Made by a program: the position numbers and the translations under genes | Source of the DNA: Streptomyces actuosus | GTDB lineage: Bacteria > Actinomycetota > Actinomycetes > Streptomycetales > Streptomycetaceae | DNA: 42,008 bases | Assembly (NCBI RefSeq): GCF_016921115.1 | Contig: NZ_JAFFZS010000050.1 | Span: 1-42,008 of the forward strand | Reading direction: 5' to 3' | Part shown: one piece after another, positions 34,666-42,008 of the stretch | Numbering within the stretch: position 1 is the first letter of the stretch | How the letters are laid out: every line of letters starts with the position of its first letter | Notes under the pieces: generated by a model | What the model was told of the DNA's origin: nothing | The model's input: only the letters and a program-made list of their open reading frames with translations | Databases searched by the model: none

Positions 34666-35907
34666 ATGGGCAAACACATCGTGATTCTCGGCGGCGGGAC
34701 CGCCGGCACCATGACGGCGAACCGCCTGTGCCGTACGTACGACCGGCGCGAGTGCCGGATCACGGTCGTCGACCAGGACGACGACCACATCTACCAGCCC
34801 GGATTGCTGTTCGTGCCCTTCGGGCTCGCCCGGCCCGACCACCTCGTCCGCCCCCGTCCCCGGCAACTGGACGCGGCCGTCGACTACAAGCAGGCGCGGA
34901 TCGAGCGGGTCGACCTGGACGCGCGGACGGTGCACCTCGCCGGTGGCATCCGGTTGCCGTACGACGTCCTCGTGGTCGCCACCGGAGCGAGGCTGCTGCC
35001 GGAGGAGACCGAGGGGCTGACCGGTCCGGGCTGGGGTGAGAAGGTCTTCACCTTCTACGACCTCCCCGGAGCCGTGGGCCTGCACGAAGCGCTGGAACGC
35101 TTCGAGGGCGGCCGCCTGGTGATCGATGTCGCCGACCTGCCCCTCAAGTGTCCTGTCGCGCCACTGGAGTTCGCCTTCCTCGCGGACTGGCACCTCCAGC
35201 GGCGAGGCATCCGCGACCGGGTCGAGCTGACGTACGCCACCCCGCTCGACGCGGCCTTCACCAAGCCGGTCGCGGCCAAGGCGCTGGGCGGGCTGCTCAA
35301 GGAGAAGGGAGTCGAACTGGTCACGGAGTTCACGCTCGGAGAGGTCGACGGCGAACGCGGGCGGCTGGTGTCGTACGACGACCGGGAGGTGCCCTTCGAC
35401 CTGGCGGTCGTGGTGCCCCTGCACGGCGGCGCCGAGTACGTGGAGCGCTCCGAGGGCCTGGGTGACGAACTGGGCTTCGTCCCCGTCGACCCGCACACGC
35501 TGCAACTCCCAGGTCGGCCCGAGGTGTTCGCGATCGGTGACGCGGCCGGACTGCCCGCCTCCAAGGCCGGATCGGTGGCCCACTTCGAGGGCGAGGTGCT
35601 GGTGCACAACATCGGCCGTCACCTTGCCGGGCAGCCGCTTGACGCCTCTTTCGACGGGCACGCCAACTGCTTCGTGGAGACCGGCTTCCACAAGGCGCTG
35701 CTCATCGACTTCAACTACGACACCGAGCCGCTGCCCGGCCACTTCCCGGGCCCCCTCGGCCTGCCCCTGCTGAAGGAGTCGCACGCGAGCCATCTCGGCA
35801 AGCTCGCCTTCGAGTGGCTCTACTGGCACAGCCTGCTGCCCGGCCGGGAACTGCCCGGCATCGGCTCGGCCATGCCCGAGCACGGCAAGAACCGCGTATC
35901 CACCTGA
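34666..35907 (+). CDS. Sulfide:quinone oxidoreductase-like FAD flavoprotein
   Basis: This 413-residue protein has the FAD-binding start HIVILGGGTAGTMTANRL, a second dinucleotide-associated segment VLVVATGARLLPEE, and the C-terminal FAD contact EVFAIGDAAGLPASKAGSVA (in parts). Redox cysteines sit at Cys162 (PLKCPVAPLEF) and Cys335 (ANCFVETG), the two that form the catalytic pair of SQR enzymes. The third cysteine of classical SQR is absent. It should oxidise sulfide to persulfide or polysulfide at the membrane, passing electrons to menaquinone. An ATG preceded by GTGAGG was chosen. The TusE/DsrC and DsrE genes follow on the same strand, and the CsoR-like operators lie just upstream. Confidence 0.85.
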   Translation: MGKHIVILGGGTAGTMTANRLCRTYDRRECRITVVDQDDDHIYQPGLLFVPFGLARPDHLVRPRPRQLDAAVDYKQARIERVDLDARTVHLAGGIRLPYDVLVVATGARLLPEETEGLTGPGWGEKVFTFYDLPGAVGLHEALERFEGGRLVIDVADLPLKCPVAPLEFAFLADWHLQRRGIRDRVELTYATPLDAAFTKPVAAKALGGLLKEKGVELVTEFTLGEVDGERGRLVSYDDREVPFDLAVVVPLHGGAEYVERSEGLGDELGFVPVDPHTLQLPGRPEVFAIGDAAGLPASKAGSVAHFEGEVLVHNIGRHLAGQPLDASFDGHANCFVETGFHKALLIDFNYDTEPLPGHFPGPLGLPLLKESHASHLGKLAFEWLYWHSLLPGRELPGIGSAMPEHGKNRVST

Positions 35908-35960
35908 GAACCGCGTGTCCGTCCGAGGCCACGTGTCCGTCCAAGGGGAGAGAAATCGTC

Positions 35961-36278
35961 ATGCCCACCAACACCTACGCCGGCAGCGCCGTCCCCGTCG
36001 ACGACGAGGGCTTCTTCACCGACCCGGCCTGCTGGACCGAGCCGATGGCCGAGCAGATCGCCGAGGAGGCCGGCATCGACACGCTGACCGACCGGCACTG
36101 GATCGTCATCCGCTTCATGCGCGAGCAGTACGCGGCCAAGGGCACCGGCCCCACCGTGCGCGTCCTCGGCAAGACCTCCGGCGTCGGCGTCAAGGAGCTC
36201 TACCAGCTGTTTCCCAAGGGACCGGCGAAGACTGCCGCGAAGATCGCCGGTATCCCCAAGCCCCGCGGCTGTATCTGA
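35961..36278 (+). CDS. TusE/DsrC-family sulfur carrier protein
   Basis: This 105-residue protein matches the small DsrC/TusE family: VDDEGFFTDPACWTEPMAEQ near the start, the helix DRHWIVIRFMREQY, GPTVRVLGK and the C-terminal swinging arm YQLFPKGPAKTAAKIAG ending in KPRGCI. The penultimate cysteine (Cys104), which carries sulfur, is present. The second arm cysteine of true DsrC, ten residues between, is replaced by alanine (position 93), so it is a TusE-type carrier rather than a DsrAB partner. AGGGGAGAG lies upstream of the ATG. It probably receives persulfide sulfur from the adjacent SQR/DsrE system. Confidence 0.86.
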   Translation: MPTNTYAGSAVPVDDEGFFTDPACWTEPMAEQIAEEAGIDTLTDRHWIVIRFMREQYAAKGTGPTVRVLGKTSGVGVKELYQLFPKGPAKTAAKIAGIPKPRGCI

Positions 36279-36296
36279 GAGGGAGCGCAAGCTGCC

Positions 36297-36770
36297 ATGG
36301 CCGACACCGCAACGATCGAGAAGGTCTCGATCATCGTCTCCAAGGGATCCCTGGAGGGGATCTACCCGGCCCTGATCATGGCCAACGGCGCCCGCGCCGA
36401 GGGCATCGAGGCCGACCTGTTCTTCACCTTCTTCGGCCTGGACGCGATCACGAAGAAGCGCTGGGAGCACATCAAGCTGGCCACCGTCGGCAACCCCGGA
36501 CTGCACCTGCCGACCCTGCTGGGCGGCATGCCGTGGGTCCCGGACCTGGTCACCCGGTACATGGAACGCAAGATGGACAAGCTCGACATCCCGCCGATCC
36601 CGGAGTTCATCGAGATGATCGGCGACACCGGGGCGGGCATCTACGCCTGCAAGGCGTCCGTCGACCTGTTCGAACTCGACAAGGACGACCTGGTCGAGCA
36701 GGTCCAAGGCATCATCACGGTCGGCGAGTTCTACGAGCACGCGGCCGGTGGCCAGATCATCTACACCTGA
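36297..36770 (+). CDS. DsrE/DsrF/DrsH-like (DsrE2-type) sulfurtransferase
   Basis: This 157-residue protein begins with KVSIIVSKGSLEGIYPALIMANGARAEGIE (in parts), followed by DLFFTFFGLDAITKKRWEHI. That is the DsrE2 pattern of a small Rossmann-like sulfur carrier with hydrophobic loops. The conserved cysteine is Cys118 in AGIYACKASVDLF. DsrE2 proteins associate with rhodaneses, TusA or DsrC in handling of low-molecular persulfides. It lies 18 bases after the TusE/DsrC-like gene, preceded by GAGAGGGAG, so the three genes form one operon. No rhodanese, persulfide dioxygenase or CstR gene lies in the window. Confidence 0.85.
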   Translation: MADTATIEKVSIIVSKGSLEGIYPALIMANGARAEGIEADLFFTFFGLDAITKKRWEHIKLATVGNPGLHLPTLLGGMPWVPDLVTRYMERKMDKLDIPPIPEFIEMIGDTGAGIYACKASVDLFELDKDDLVEQVQGIITVGEFYEHAAGGQIIYT

Positions 36771-37197
36771 CATGGCCGGCACAGGCGCCGGGCGCGGGCT
36801 GCCGAGCGGGATGCGGCGCGTGCCGGCGCCGTCGAGCCGCGGGAAGACGCGCACGACGCGCACGACGCGCCAGGCGGTACGCCTGTTGCCGTCGCCGACC
36901 AGTGCGGCCGAAACGTTCAGGAAACTGAACGCCGTAGCGGTGGTCTCTGCTCGGACACTCCTCGAACCCGAATGTCCGAGGACGCCGGACGTCGGTGCCT
37001 GGGCTTCGGCGGACGGCTGCGGCCGGGGGCAGGTCCGATGCCCTGTGCTGCTCGGCACCGTGTCGTGCCAGGCGGTAGCGGGATGACCGAAGGCTGAGGC
37101 AGCGCTCGGCGGCCCTTCGGCGGGGCGCGGCCCGGGACGGCCCTCGCGTCGTCCGGGCCCGCCGGAGCCCACAGTTCGCTGTCCTACCATCCCGCGC
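36771..37197. other. Intergenic region with hairpins and a short tandem repeat
   Basis: Between the sulfur operon and the response regulator no gene is seen. It holds three copies of a 9-base unit (GACGCGCAC, 36846-36872), a hairpin CGTTCAG-GAAA-CTGAACG (36914-36931), and an inverted repeat CTCGGACA/TGTCCGAG (36950-36957 and 36973-36980). The hairpins could end the sulfur transcript or be operators for the next operon. Confidence 0.5.
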
Positions 37198-37923
37198 ATG
37201 ACTGTGACGACCTCGGGAGCAAACGCCCGGCGGCCACGTGCCCGGATCCTCCTCGTCGAGGACGACGAGCCGATGGCCGAGCTGTTGGAGGCGTCGCTGC
37301 GGCACGAGGGGTACGACGCCGTCACCCTCAGCAGCGGCCGTGAGTGCCTGTCCGGCGGCCTGGCTCCCGACTGCGATCTGCTGATCCTCGATGTCACCCT
37401 GCCCGACCTCGACGGGTTCGAGGTGTGCGGGCGGCTGCGCAGCGCCGGCTGTGAGCTTCCGGTGATCTTCCTCACCGCCCGGGACAGCCGGGCCGACCTG
37501 CGCACGGGGTTCGCCCGGGGCTGCGACGACTATCTGACGAAGCCCTTCAGCCTGGAGGAGCTGACCCTCAGGATCGCCGCTGTACTGCGCCGCAGCGGGC
37601 GGACCGACCGGGTGGACCGGCTGTTGCAGATCAGCGACCTCGTGCTGGACGACCGGGCTCACCGGGTGACCCGGGGCGGCCGGGAGGTCGTCTTGTCCCC
37701 TACCGAGTACCGGATCCTGCGCTATCTGCTCCGGGGGCTGGGCCAGGTGCTGTCGAAAGCGCAGATCATCGAGGCCGTCTGGGGGCATGCCGAGCCCGGT
37801 CGGGGCGACGGCAACCTGGTGGAGGCGCACATCAGCCAGCTGCGCAGGAAGGTGGACGCGCACGGTCCGGCCCTGATCCACACGGTGCGCGGATTCGGCT
37901 ATGTGCTGCGGTCGGAGGGCTGA
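37198..37923 (+). CDS. OmpR-family response regulator
   Basis: This 241-residue protein has a receiver domain with the acidic pocket EDDEP, phosphoacceptor Asp65 in LLILDVTLPDLDGF, Thr93 in FLTARD and Lys115 in DYLTKPFSLEEL. A winged-helix effector domain follows (LSPTEYRILRYLL and HISQLRRKVD, ending HTVRGFGYVLR). It is the DNA-binding half of a two-component system with the histidine kinase four bases downstream. Targets are unknown; the lipoprotein gene following the kinase is a candidate. Confidence 0.93.
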   Translation: MTVTTSGANARRPRARILLVEDDEPMAELLEASLRHEGYDAVTLSSGRECLSGGLAPDCDLLILDVTLPDLDGFEVCGRLRSAGCELPVIFLTARDSRADLRTGFARGCDDYLTKPFSLEELTLRIAAVLRRSGRTDRVDRLLQISDLVLDDRAHRVTRGGREVVLSPTEYRILRYLLRGLGQVLSKAQIIEAVWGHAEPGRGDGNLVEAHISQLRRKVDAHGPALIHTVRGFGYVLRSEG

Positions 37924-37926
37924 GGC

Positions 37927-39408
37927 ATGAGGTTGCGCGCGCGTCTGGCCCTCCTGGTGGCCGTGCTGCTCACCGGGGCAGTGGCGGTTCTGGGCGGCGG
38001 CACCCTGTGGTGGACCCGGTCGAACCTCGTCGCCGAGGCCGACGCACGCCTCGTGCACGCCCGCGCCCAGCCGCCGTCGGCACAGCCGGGTCAGTCGGCG
38101 CAGTCCGGGGTCCGGCCGGGCGGGGACCAGTCTCCGGCCCGGCAGGTCGCCCTGCTGCGCTTCGACTCGCGGGGGCTTCTTGAGCAGGTCGTGCCCTCGG
38201 AGCTGACCGGGGACCTGGACCCGCTGCCGGACGTCTCCTGGAAAACCGCGCTGTCCGGCGGCCCGGACGGCCGTATCAGGAGCGCCGGGAGCGTGGACGG
38301 GACACTGGAGTACCACTGGGCTGCGGTCCGCCGGCCTGACGGCGGCGTGACCGTCTTCGCCGTGTCGCTGATGGAGGCGGCCCGGACGACGGACCTGCTG
38401 CTGGGGAGCCTGCTGCTCGGCGGCGGCGCAGTCGTGGCACTCGGCGGCGGCGTCGGCCGGTGGGTGGTACGACGGCAACTGCGGCCCCTGGACGACCTGG
38501 TTGACGCCACAGAGGCGGTGGCGGCCGGTGACCTGACGCGCCGTACCCGACCGCGCGCCACCCGCGACGAGGTCGGACGGCTGACCACACGGTTCGACCA
38601 CATGCTCGTCCAGCTCGACGCATCCCTCGCCGCTCGCGAGGCCGCCCGTCTCAGGCTGGAGCAGTTCGTGGCCGACGCCTCCCACGAACTGCGCACGCCT
38701 TTGGCGCTCATCCGCGGCTATGCCGAGCTCCACGGCCGCGGCGGGCTGCCGCCCGGCCCGCTCCTGGAACGGGCGATGTCCCGGATCGCCACGGAGACGG
38801 AGCGGATGACCGGCCTGGTGGAGGATCTGCTCCTCCTCGCACGGCTCGACCACGAGGCCGCGGACGCGGATGCGGATGCGGACGTGGAGGTGGCCGGCGT
38901 CCTCGGGGACGCGGTCGAGGAACACCGCGCCATCGGCACCGGCCACCGGGTCGAACTGGACCTCGCGACCGGCCCGGCCGTCTCCGTACGCGCGAACGCG
39001 CTGCGACTACGGCAGGTGATCGGGAATCTGCTGGCGAACGTCCGCAACCACACACCCCCCGGCACCCTCACCCGGATCACCGCCGAGGCGGTCGGGCCGG
39101 TAGTCGAGATCCGGGTGATCGACAACGGCCCCGGGATCGCGGCCGCCGACCGCCCGTACGTCTTCGAGCGCTTCTTCCGCCCCGACGGTTCCCGGGCGCG
39201 CAGGCGGTCCGGAACGGGATCAGGTCTCGGGCTCGCCATCGTGGCGGCGCTGGTGAGCAGCTGCGACGGGACCGTGACCGCGCTGGAGACCCCTGGCGGC
39301 GGCGCCACCTTCCTGGTGCGCCTGCCCCGGCCGCCGGCGTCGGGCGAACCGGCCGCGCGTGAGGTTTCAGCCAATCTTCAGGAGGGCCTCAGCGGCTCGC
39401 GCCCCTGA
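37927..39408 (+). CDS. Sensor histidine kinase
   Basis: This 493-residue membrane kinase has two transmembrane segments (about 7-29 and 158-182) flanking an extracytoplasmic sensor of about 125 residues. A HAMP domain (RRQLRPLDDLVDATEAVAAG), a dimerisation/phosphoacceptor helix with His253 (FVADASHELRTPLALIRGYA), and an ATPase domain follow. The ATPase domain has IGNLLANVRNHTPPG, VIDNGPGIAAADRPYVFERF and GSGLGLAIV. A run of repeated GCGGAT units encodes DADADAD just after the dimerisation helices. The start is an ATG three bases after the regulator stop. Confidence 0.93.
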   Translation: MRLRARLALLVAVLLTGAVAVLGGGTLWWTRSNLVAEADARLVHARAQPPSAQPGQSAQSGVRPGGDQSPARQVALLRFDSRGLLEQVVPSELTGDLDPLPDVSWKTALSGGPDGRIRSAGSVDGTLEYHWAAVRRPDGGVTVFAVSLMEAARTTDLLLGSLLLGGGAVVALGGGVGRWVVRRQLRPLDDLVDATEAVAAGDLTRRTRPRATRDEVGRLTTRFDHMLVQLDASLAAREAARLRLEQFVADASHELRTPLALIRGYAELHGRGGLPPGPLLERAMSRIATETERMTGLVEDLLLLARLDHEAADADADADVEVAGVLGDAVEEHRAIGTGHRVELDLATGPAVSVRANALRLRQVIGNLLANVRNHTPPGTLTRITAEAVGPVVEIRVIDNGPGIAAADRPYVFERFFRPDGSRARRRSGTGSGLGLAIVAALVSSCDGTVTALETPGGGATFLVRLPRPPASGEPAAREVSANLQEGLSGSRP

Positions 39409-39511
39409 GACTGCCAACGTTCTCGCTCGACGGACCGGCACGGCCCGGGGCCACGTCGGCCAGGGGCCCGCGTCCGACCCGTCATCACCCTCCCGAGCAG
39501 AAGGAACGACC

Positions 39512-40597
39512 GTGACCGCGTCTGTGAAATCTGGAAGGTTCGCGCTTCGAGGGCTGGCCATGGCGAGCGGTACGGTGCTGCTGGCGGCCTGCTCGTCCTC
39601 GGTCCCCTCCTCCCTCGGACAGCAGTCCTCGCCAGGGCAGTCCGTGAGCCCGGCACCGTCGGTGGCCGGCGCAGGCGTCCCCGCGTCCTGGGCCGGGGTC
39701 ACCGATCCCAAGAAGATCCCGCTCGGCGACGACAAGGTCTCGACCGCCGCGCAGACCGGGCACGTCTACTCGTGCCAAACCTCCTTCCGCCCCGGCGGGG
39801 CACGCCACGACGGCCCCTGGATGGACACCGCGAACAAGACGTGGGACTCCACCTCGAAGGTGCAGGTGCAGGGCGAGCACAGCTGGCCGGACGCCGAGTA
39901 CGACGAGACCGTCCAGGGCGACTCCCGGGTCATCACCTCCAAGGACCTGCCGACGCACCAGAGCACCGGTACCTTCCCTGTCCAGCAGTCCGACCCGGCC
40001 TACCAGTACGACACCAACCCGAACGCCATCGCGTCGAAGACCGTCAACCTCACCCTGCCGCTCGACCCGAGCCTCGCCGACAGCGCCGGCTGCCTCTCCA
40101 TGGGAGCCATCGGCATCCTCAAGAACGGCGTCTACCTCTACAACGCCCTCGACGACGCGGGACGGGACGCGGCGGCCCACGAGACCCAGGACATGTGCGA
40201 CGGCCACCCCGACGGCGCGGAGGACTACCACTACCACGACATCCCGTCCTGTCTGCTCTCCGCGACCACGGAAAAGGGCTCGACCCTCGTCGGGTACGCA
40301 CTGGACGGCTTCGGCATCTACGTCGAGCGGGACGACAAGGGCAACCTGCCCACCAACGCCGACCTCGACGGCTGCCACGGGCGCACCAGCAAGGTGATGT
40401 GGAACGGCAAAGAGACGACGATGTACCACTACAGCGCCACCCTTGAATTCCCCTATACCGTGGGCTGTTACCACGGCACACCGATCGAGACCCCGGCACA
40501 TGACCGCACCGAGGGCAACCGCAGGGGCGCCGGTCAGGGCCGGGGTCAGGGCGCGGGCCAGGGGGCAGGGCCAGCGCATCCGGGAGACGGCTGGTGA
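39512..40597 (+). CDS. YHYH-domain lipoprotein
   Basis: This 361-residue precursor starts at a GTG after AAGGAAC. Its lipoprotein signal ends in LAAC (Cys27), followed by a serine/glycine-rich linker. The conserved YHYH domain includes DGPWMD, FPVQQSDPAYQYDTNPN, ETQDMCDGHPDGAEDYHYHDIPSC (in parts), LVGYALDGFGIYV and DLDGCHGRTS. The domain is found in secreted bacterial proteins of unknown activity; its histidines and cysteines suggest metal binding or disulfides. The tail is a glycine/glutamine repeat (GQGRGQGAGQGAG). It lies 103 bases after the histidine kinase and could be its target. Confidence 0.82.
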   Translation: MTASVKSGRFALRGLAMASGTVLLAACSSSVPSSLGQQSSPGQSVSPAPSVAGAGVPASWAGVTDPKKIPLGDDKVSTAAQTGHVYSCQTSFRPGGARHDGPWMDTANKTWDSTSKVQVQGEHSWPDAEYDETVQGDSRVITSKDLPTHQSTGTFPVQQSDPAYQYDTNPNAIASKTVNLTLPLDPSLADSAGCLSMGAIGILKNGVYLYNALDDAGRDAAAHETQDMCDGHPDGAEDYHYHDIPSCLLSATTEKGSTLVGYALDGFGIYVERDDKGNLPTNADLDGCHGRTSKVMWNGKETTMYHYSATLEFPYTVGCYHGTPIETPAHDRTEGNRRGAGQGRGQGAGQGAGPAHPGDGW

Positions 40598-40859
40598 GCT
40601 CCTGGCGAGGACGGCCGGCGGTGATCCGGCAGAGCCGGTGCGGGAGCCGCCGCGGACAGAGAGTCCGCTCCCAGGCCGGTGGGACCGGAAGGACGGGAGC
40701 GTCCATGGCGCGAGGCGGGTCATGAACGGTGGCCGGCCTGCCTGTGCGGACACGTGAAGGTGCGTCGCGTCGCCTACCGGGGACCGGGGCTCTGCAACGT
40801 GCGTCCCGCGAATGTGTGTCTGTCGCCGCCGGCCGGGCGTCACTCGCTGGGCCTTGGAC
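40598..40859. other. Short gene-free stretch before the mobile elements
   Basis: No coding pattern or recognised element is seen here; frames are short or arginine-rich. It is the boundary between chromosomal genes and the decayed insertion sequence. Confidence 0.5.
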
Positions 40860-40879
40860 GTCTGGCCGTCACCGACGCC

Positions 40880-41112
40880 GTCCGCGGCTCCTACGACCAG
40901 GCCCTCGAAGCGGTCCGCCGCCGCTGCGCCTCCCGCGCCTCCCGCGCCTCCCGCGAAAAGCAACGCGTCCGCGGCAAGACCCGCACCCAGGCCCCCTCCG
41001 CCTCGCCCGCCGACGCACCAGCGTCCTGTTCGCCATGCTCCACGACGGCACCTTCGACGAATCCCGCGCACCGAAGGAGATCAAGCTCGCCGCCTACCAC
41101 CAGAAGCCCTGA
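40880..41112 (+). pseudogene. IS110-type transposase remnant, frameshifted
   Basis: The last part of the frame reads LRLARRRTSVLFAMLHDGTFDESR, then ends LAAYHQKP. Just before it, in another frame, comes KQRVRGKTRTQA. Joined, these give the C-terminal signature of IS110/IS116 transposases (K-x-R-x-x-G-K-x-x-x-Q-A, a few residues, then LARRR and a VLxAMLxDGT segment). The two frames meet in a run of five C at about 40989-40994, consistent with loss of one base. The N-terminal catalytic DEDD domain is not visible. The sequence after the stop (ending TTGACGAAAAACGTAG) resembles the end of such an element and is interrupted at 41154 by the group II intron. Confidence 0.55.
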
Positions 41113-41742
41113 ACTACCCCCAACCCGACAGGGATGCCTTGACGAAAAACGTAGGTGCGCCGTGAAGCGCGAGTTGTTCGAGTGGCGGTGAAAGGACGCC
41201 ACCGCCGTCCTGTCGCAGCAGGGCGGTTGAAGCTGAGGGCAGCCCGACCGGGGAGGTGCCGGGGAGGGTGGCAAGCGGCCCTGACAAAGCCGGGACGTAT
41301 CAGCACTGCCAGATGGTGCGGGTCCGGCAAGCGAGACGGAAAGGAGTACGCGAGGAACCGGCGTTGACGCCTCCTTACTCGTCACCAGCTCGAACCTGGC
41401 GGATCTGGGCTGGTTGCGGTGCGTCTCTGTCTCCCTGGAGGTGGGGAACTTCCCGGTCGGTTGCTATGTGTCGGCCGGGGAGGCCACGGCGAAGTGCTGC
41501 GGGGTAGTCGTGGCGATGCCGCGGGGGTATAGCCGGGCTCCTCCTCCGTCGATCGAACGACACGTGAACACGGGAACCGTTCCGGTCCTGACCTGGGACA
41601 ACGCTTCCAGCGGTGTTCGAGGCTGGGCCCACCGTCGGCCGAACGGGCCGGGACGGGGCGGAGCCGCCGTAGTACTCCGAGCCGGGGAAAGCCTGGCACA
41701 TGGGGAAGGGCGGCAGCGGAATCGAGAAGAGAGGAGGCTGCA

Positions 41743-41884
41743 ATGCCGAAAGAAGCACTGCTGAACAGCGGTGCACCGGAGGTCCCGACGGGGTCTCACC
41801 AGCGGGTATCGGGGATGCGGGCCAAACTTCACCGTTGGGCGGCGGCCGATCCCGGTCGCAGGTTCGACGATCTGTTCAACCTCG
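41743..41884 (+). pseudogene. Group II intron reverse transcriptase/maturase, N-terminal fragment
   Basis: The ATG at 41743 follows GAGAGGAGG. The first 47 codons give the typical N-terminal leader of intron-encoded proteins (KLHRWAAADPGRRFDDLFNL), which normally continues as V-x-D-P-A-F-L-x-x-A-W-x-x-V. Instead the frame reads AAPRKRLVIS and stops at 41964. The similarity ends at about 41884, where unrelated structured sequence begins. The fragment cannot make a working protein unless that sequence is spliced out. Confidence 0.6.
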
Positions 41885-42008
41885 CTGCGCCACGAAAGCG
41901 CCTTGTCATATCCCCGGTTAAGCCGGGAGGAAGTCGGAGGGAGGTTCCTGGGTCTGATGGCTAACCTGAATCCGAAAGGTGCAGGGAACAATAGCATGCC
42001 AGAAAAGC
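41885..42008 (+). mobile_element. Probable 5' part of a second group II intron
   Basis: From about 41885 the sequence reads CTGCGCCACGAAAGCGCC, close to the GTGCGCC intron start. It continues through a CCCCGG...CCGGGA hairpin, GGAAGTCGGAGG, and GATGGCTAACCTGAATCCGA, then AACAATAGCATGCCAGAAAA. From memory these phrases occur in domain I of other bacterial group II introns. The first base differs from consensus, and the element runs out of the window, so this is a proposal. Confidence 0.4.

Larger units (their letters stand above)
41154..42008 (+). mobile_element. Group II intron, 5' part (ribozyme region and start of its protein)
   Basis: The element starts at GTGCGCC, the canonical 5' end of bacterial group II introns, directly after the insertion-sequence tail. 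The next 590 bases are non-coding and highly structured. Near their end is the conserved stretch CCGAGCCGGGGAAAGCC...CACATGGGGAAGGG that closes domain I/leads to domain IV in this intron group. A maturase/reverse-transcriptase ORF then begins. Domains V and VI are not present in the window. The end of the element, and whether it is complete, cannot be seen. Confidence 0.65.

Noticed and set aside
38868..38887. GCGGAT repeats in the histidine kinase gene as a phase-variation tract
   Set aside because: The unit is six bases, so copy-number change would keep the frame; it just encodes an Asp-Ala stretch.

Overview
The window is high-GC actinobacterial DNA, most likely from a Streptomyces chromosome. 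Third codon positions are strongly GC-biased, GTG and TTG starts are common, genes are tightly coupled by ATGA-type overlaps, and actinobacterial families recur (MmyB-type XRE regulator, DUF5753/Scr1 regulator remnant, YHYH protein). Everything here was read from the sequence alone; family names come from recognised motifs, not searches.

Left flank (1-5363). The edge holds the 3' end of a membrane protein gene and a truncated SDR reductase gene. The SDR is divergent from an intact XRE/MmyB-type regulator, which has a perfect 15-bp palindrome at its start. An NfeD-like/SPFH membrane-stress pair follows, preceded by a possible sigma-B-type promoter. About 1.8 kb of decayed DNA comes next (a DUF5753 regulator remnant, then nothing I can assign), ending in an AT-richer, hairpin-bearing leader.

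Central block (5364-33082). This is one uninterrupted, same-strand run of 20 genes, almost all overlapping or only a few bases apart, and it reads as a Wzx/Wzy-dependent exopolysaccharide operon. It has an initiating sugar-phosphate transferase, an AlgD-like nucleotide-sugar dehydrogenase (uronic acid), three further glycosyltransferases, and two Wzz-like chain-length proteins with degenerate kinase-like C-termini. It also has an AsnB-type amidotransferase, an MDR-Gfo/Idh/MocA fusion oxidoreductase, a heparinase II/III-type lyase, a parallel beta-helix lipoprotein, a Wzy/ligase and a Wzx flippase. A sugar-modification set completes it: CDP-glucose synthase, C-methyltransferase, PIG-L deacetylase, SDR epimerase, DUF4910 protein, RmlC-like epimerase, GSAM-like aminotransferase and pyruvyl transferase. 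I infer a uronic-acid-rich, possibly amidated, pyruvylated and C-methylated extracellular polymer, with its own lyase or epimerase for trimming. Two genes of the block appear to carry small GC-rich palindromic inserts in frame.

Right flank (33083-42008). A convergent PAP2 phosphatase follows, then an 830-bp gene-poor stretch that ends in two TACCC-N4-GGGTR palindromes resembling CsoR/CstR operators. These sit directly before a sulfur operon: an SQR-like flavoprotein, a TusE/DsrC-like protein and a DsrE2-like protein. An OmpR-type two-component system and a YHYH lipoprotein come next. The window ends in nested mobile DNA: a frameshifted IS110-type transposase remnant, the 5' part of a group II intron beginning near 41154, and its reverse-transcriptase ORF, which breaks off after about 48 codons and runs into what looks like the 5' part of a second group II intron.
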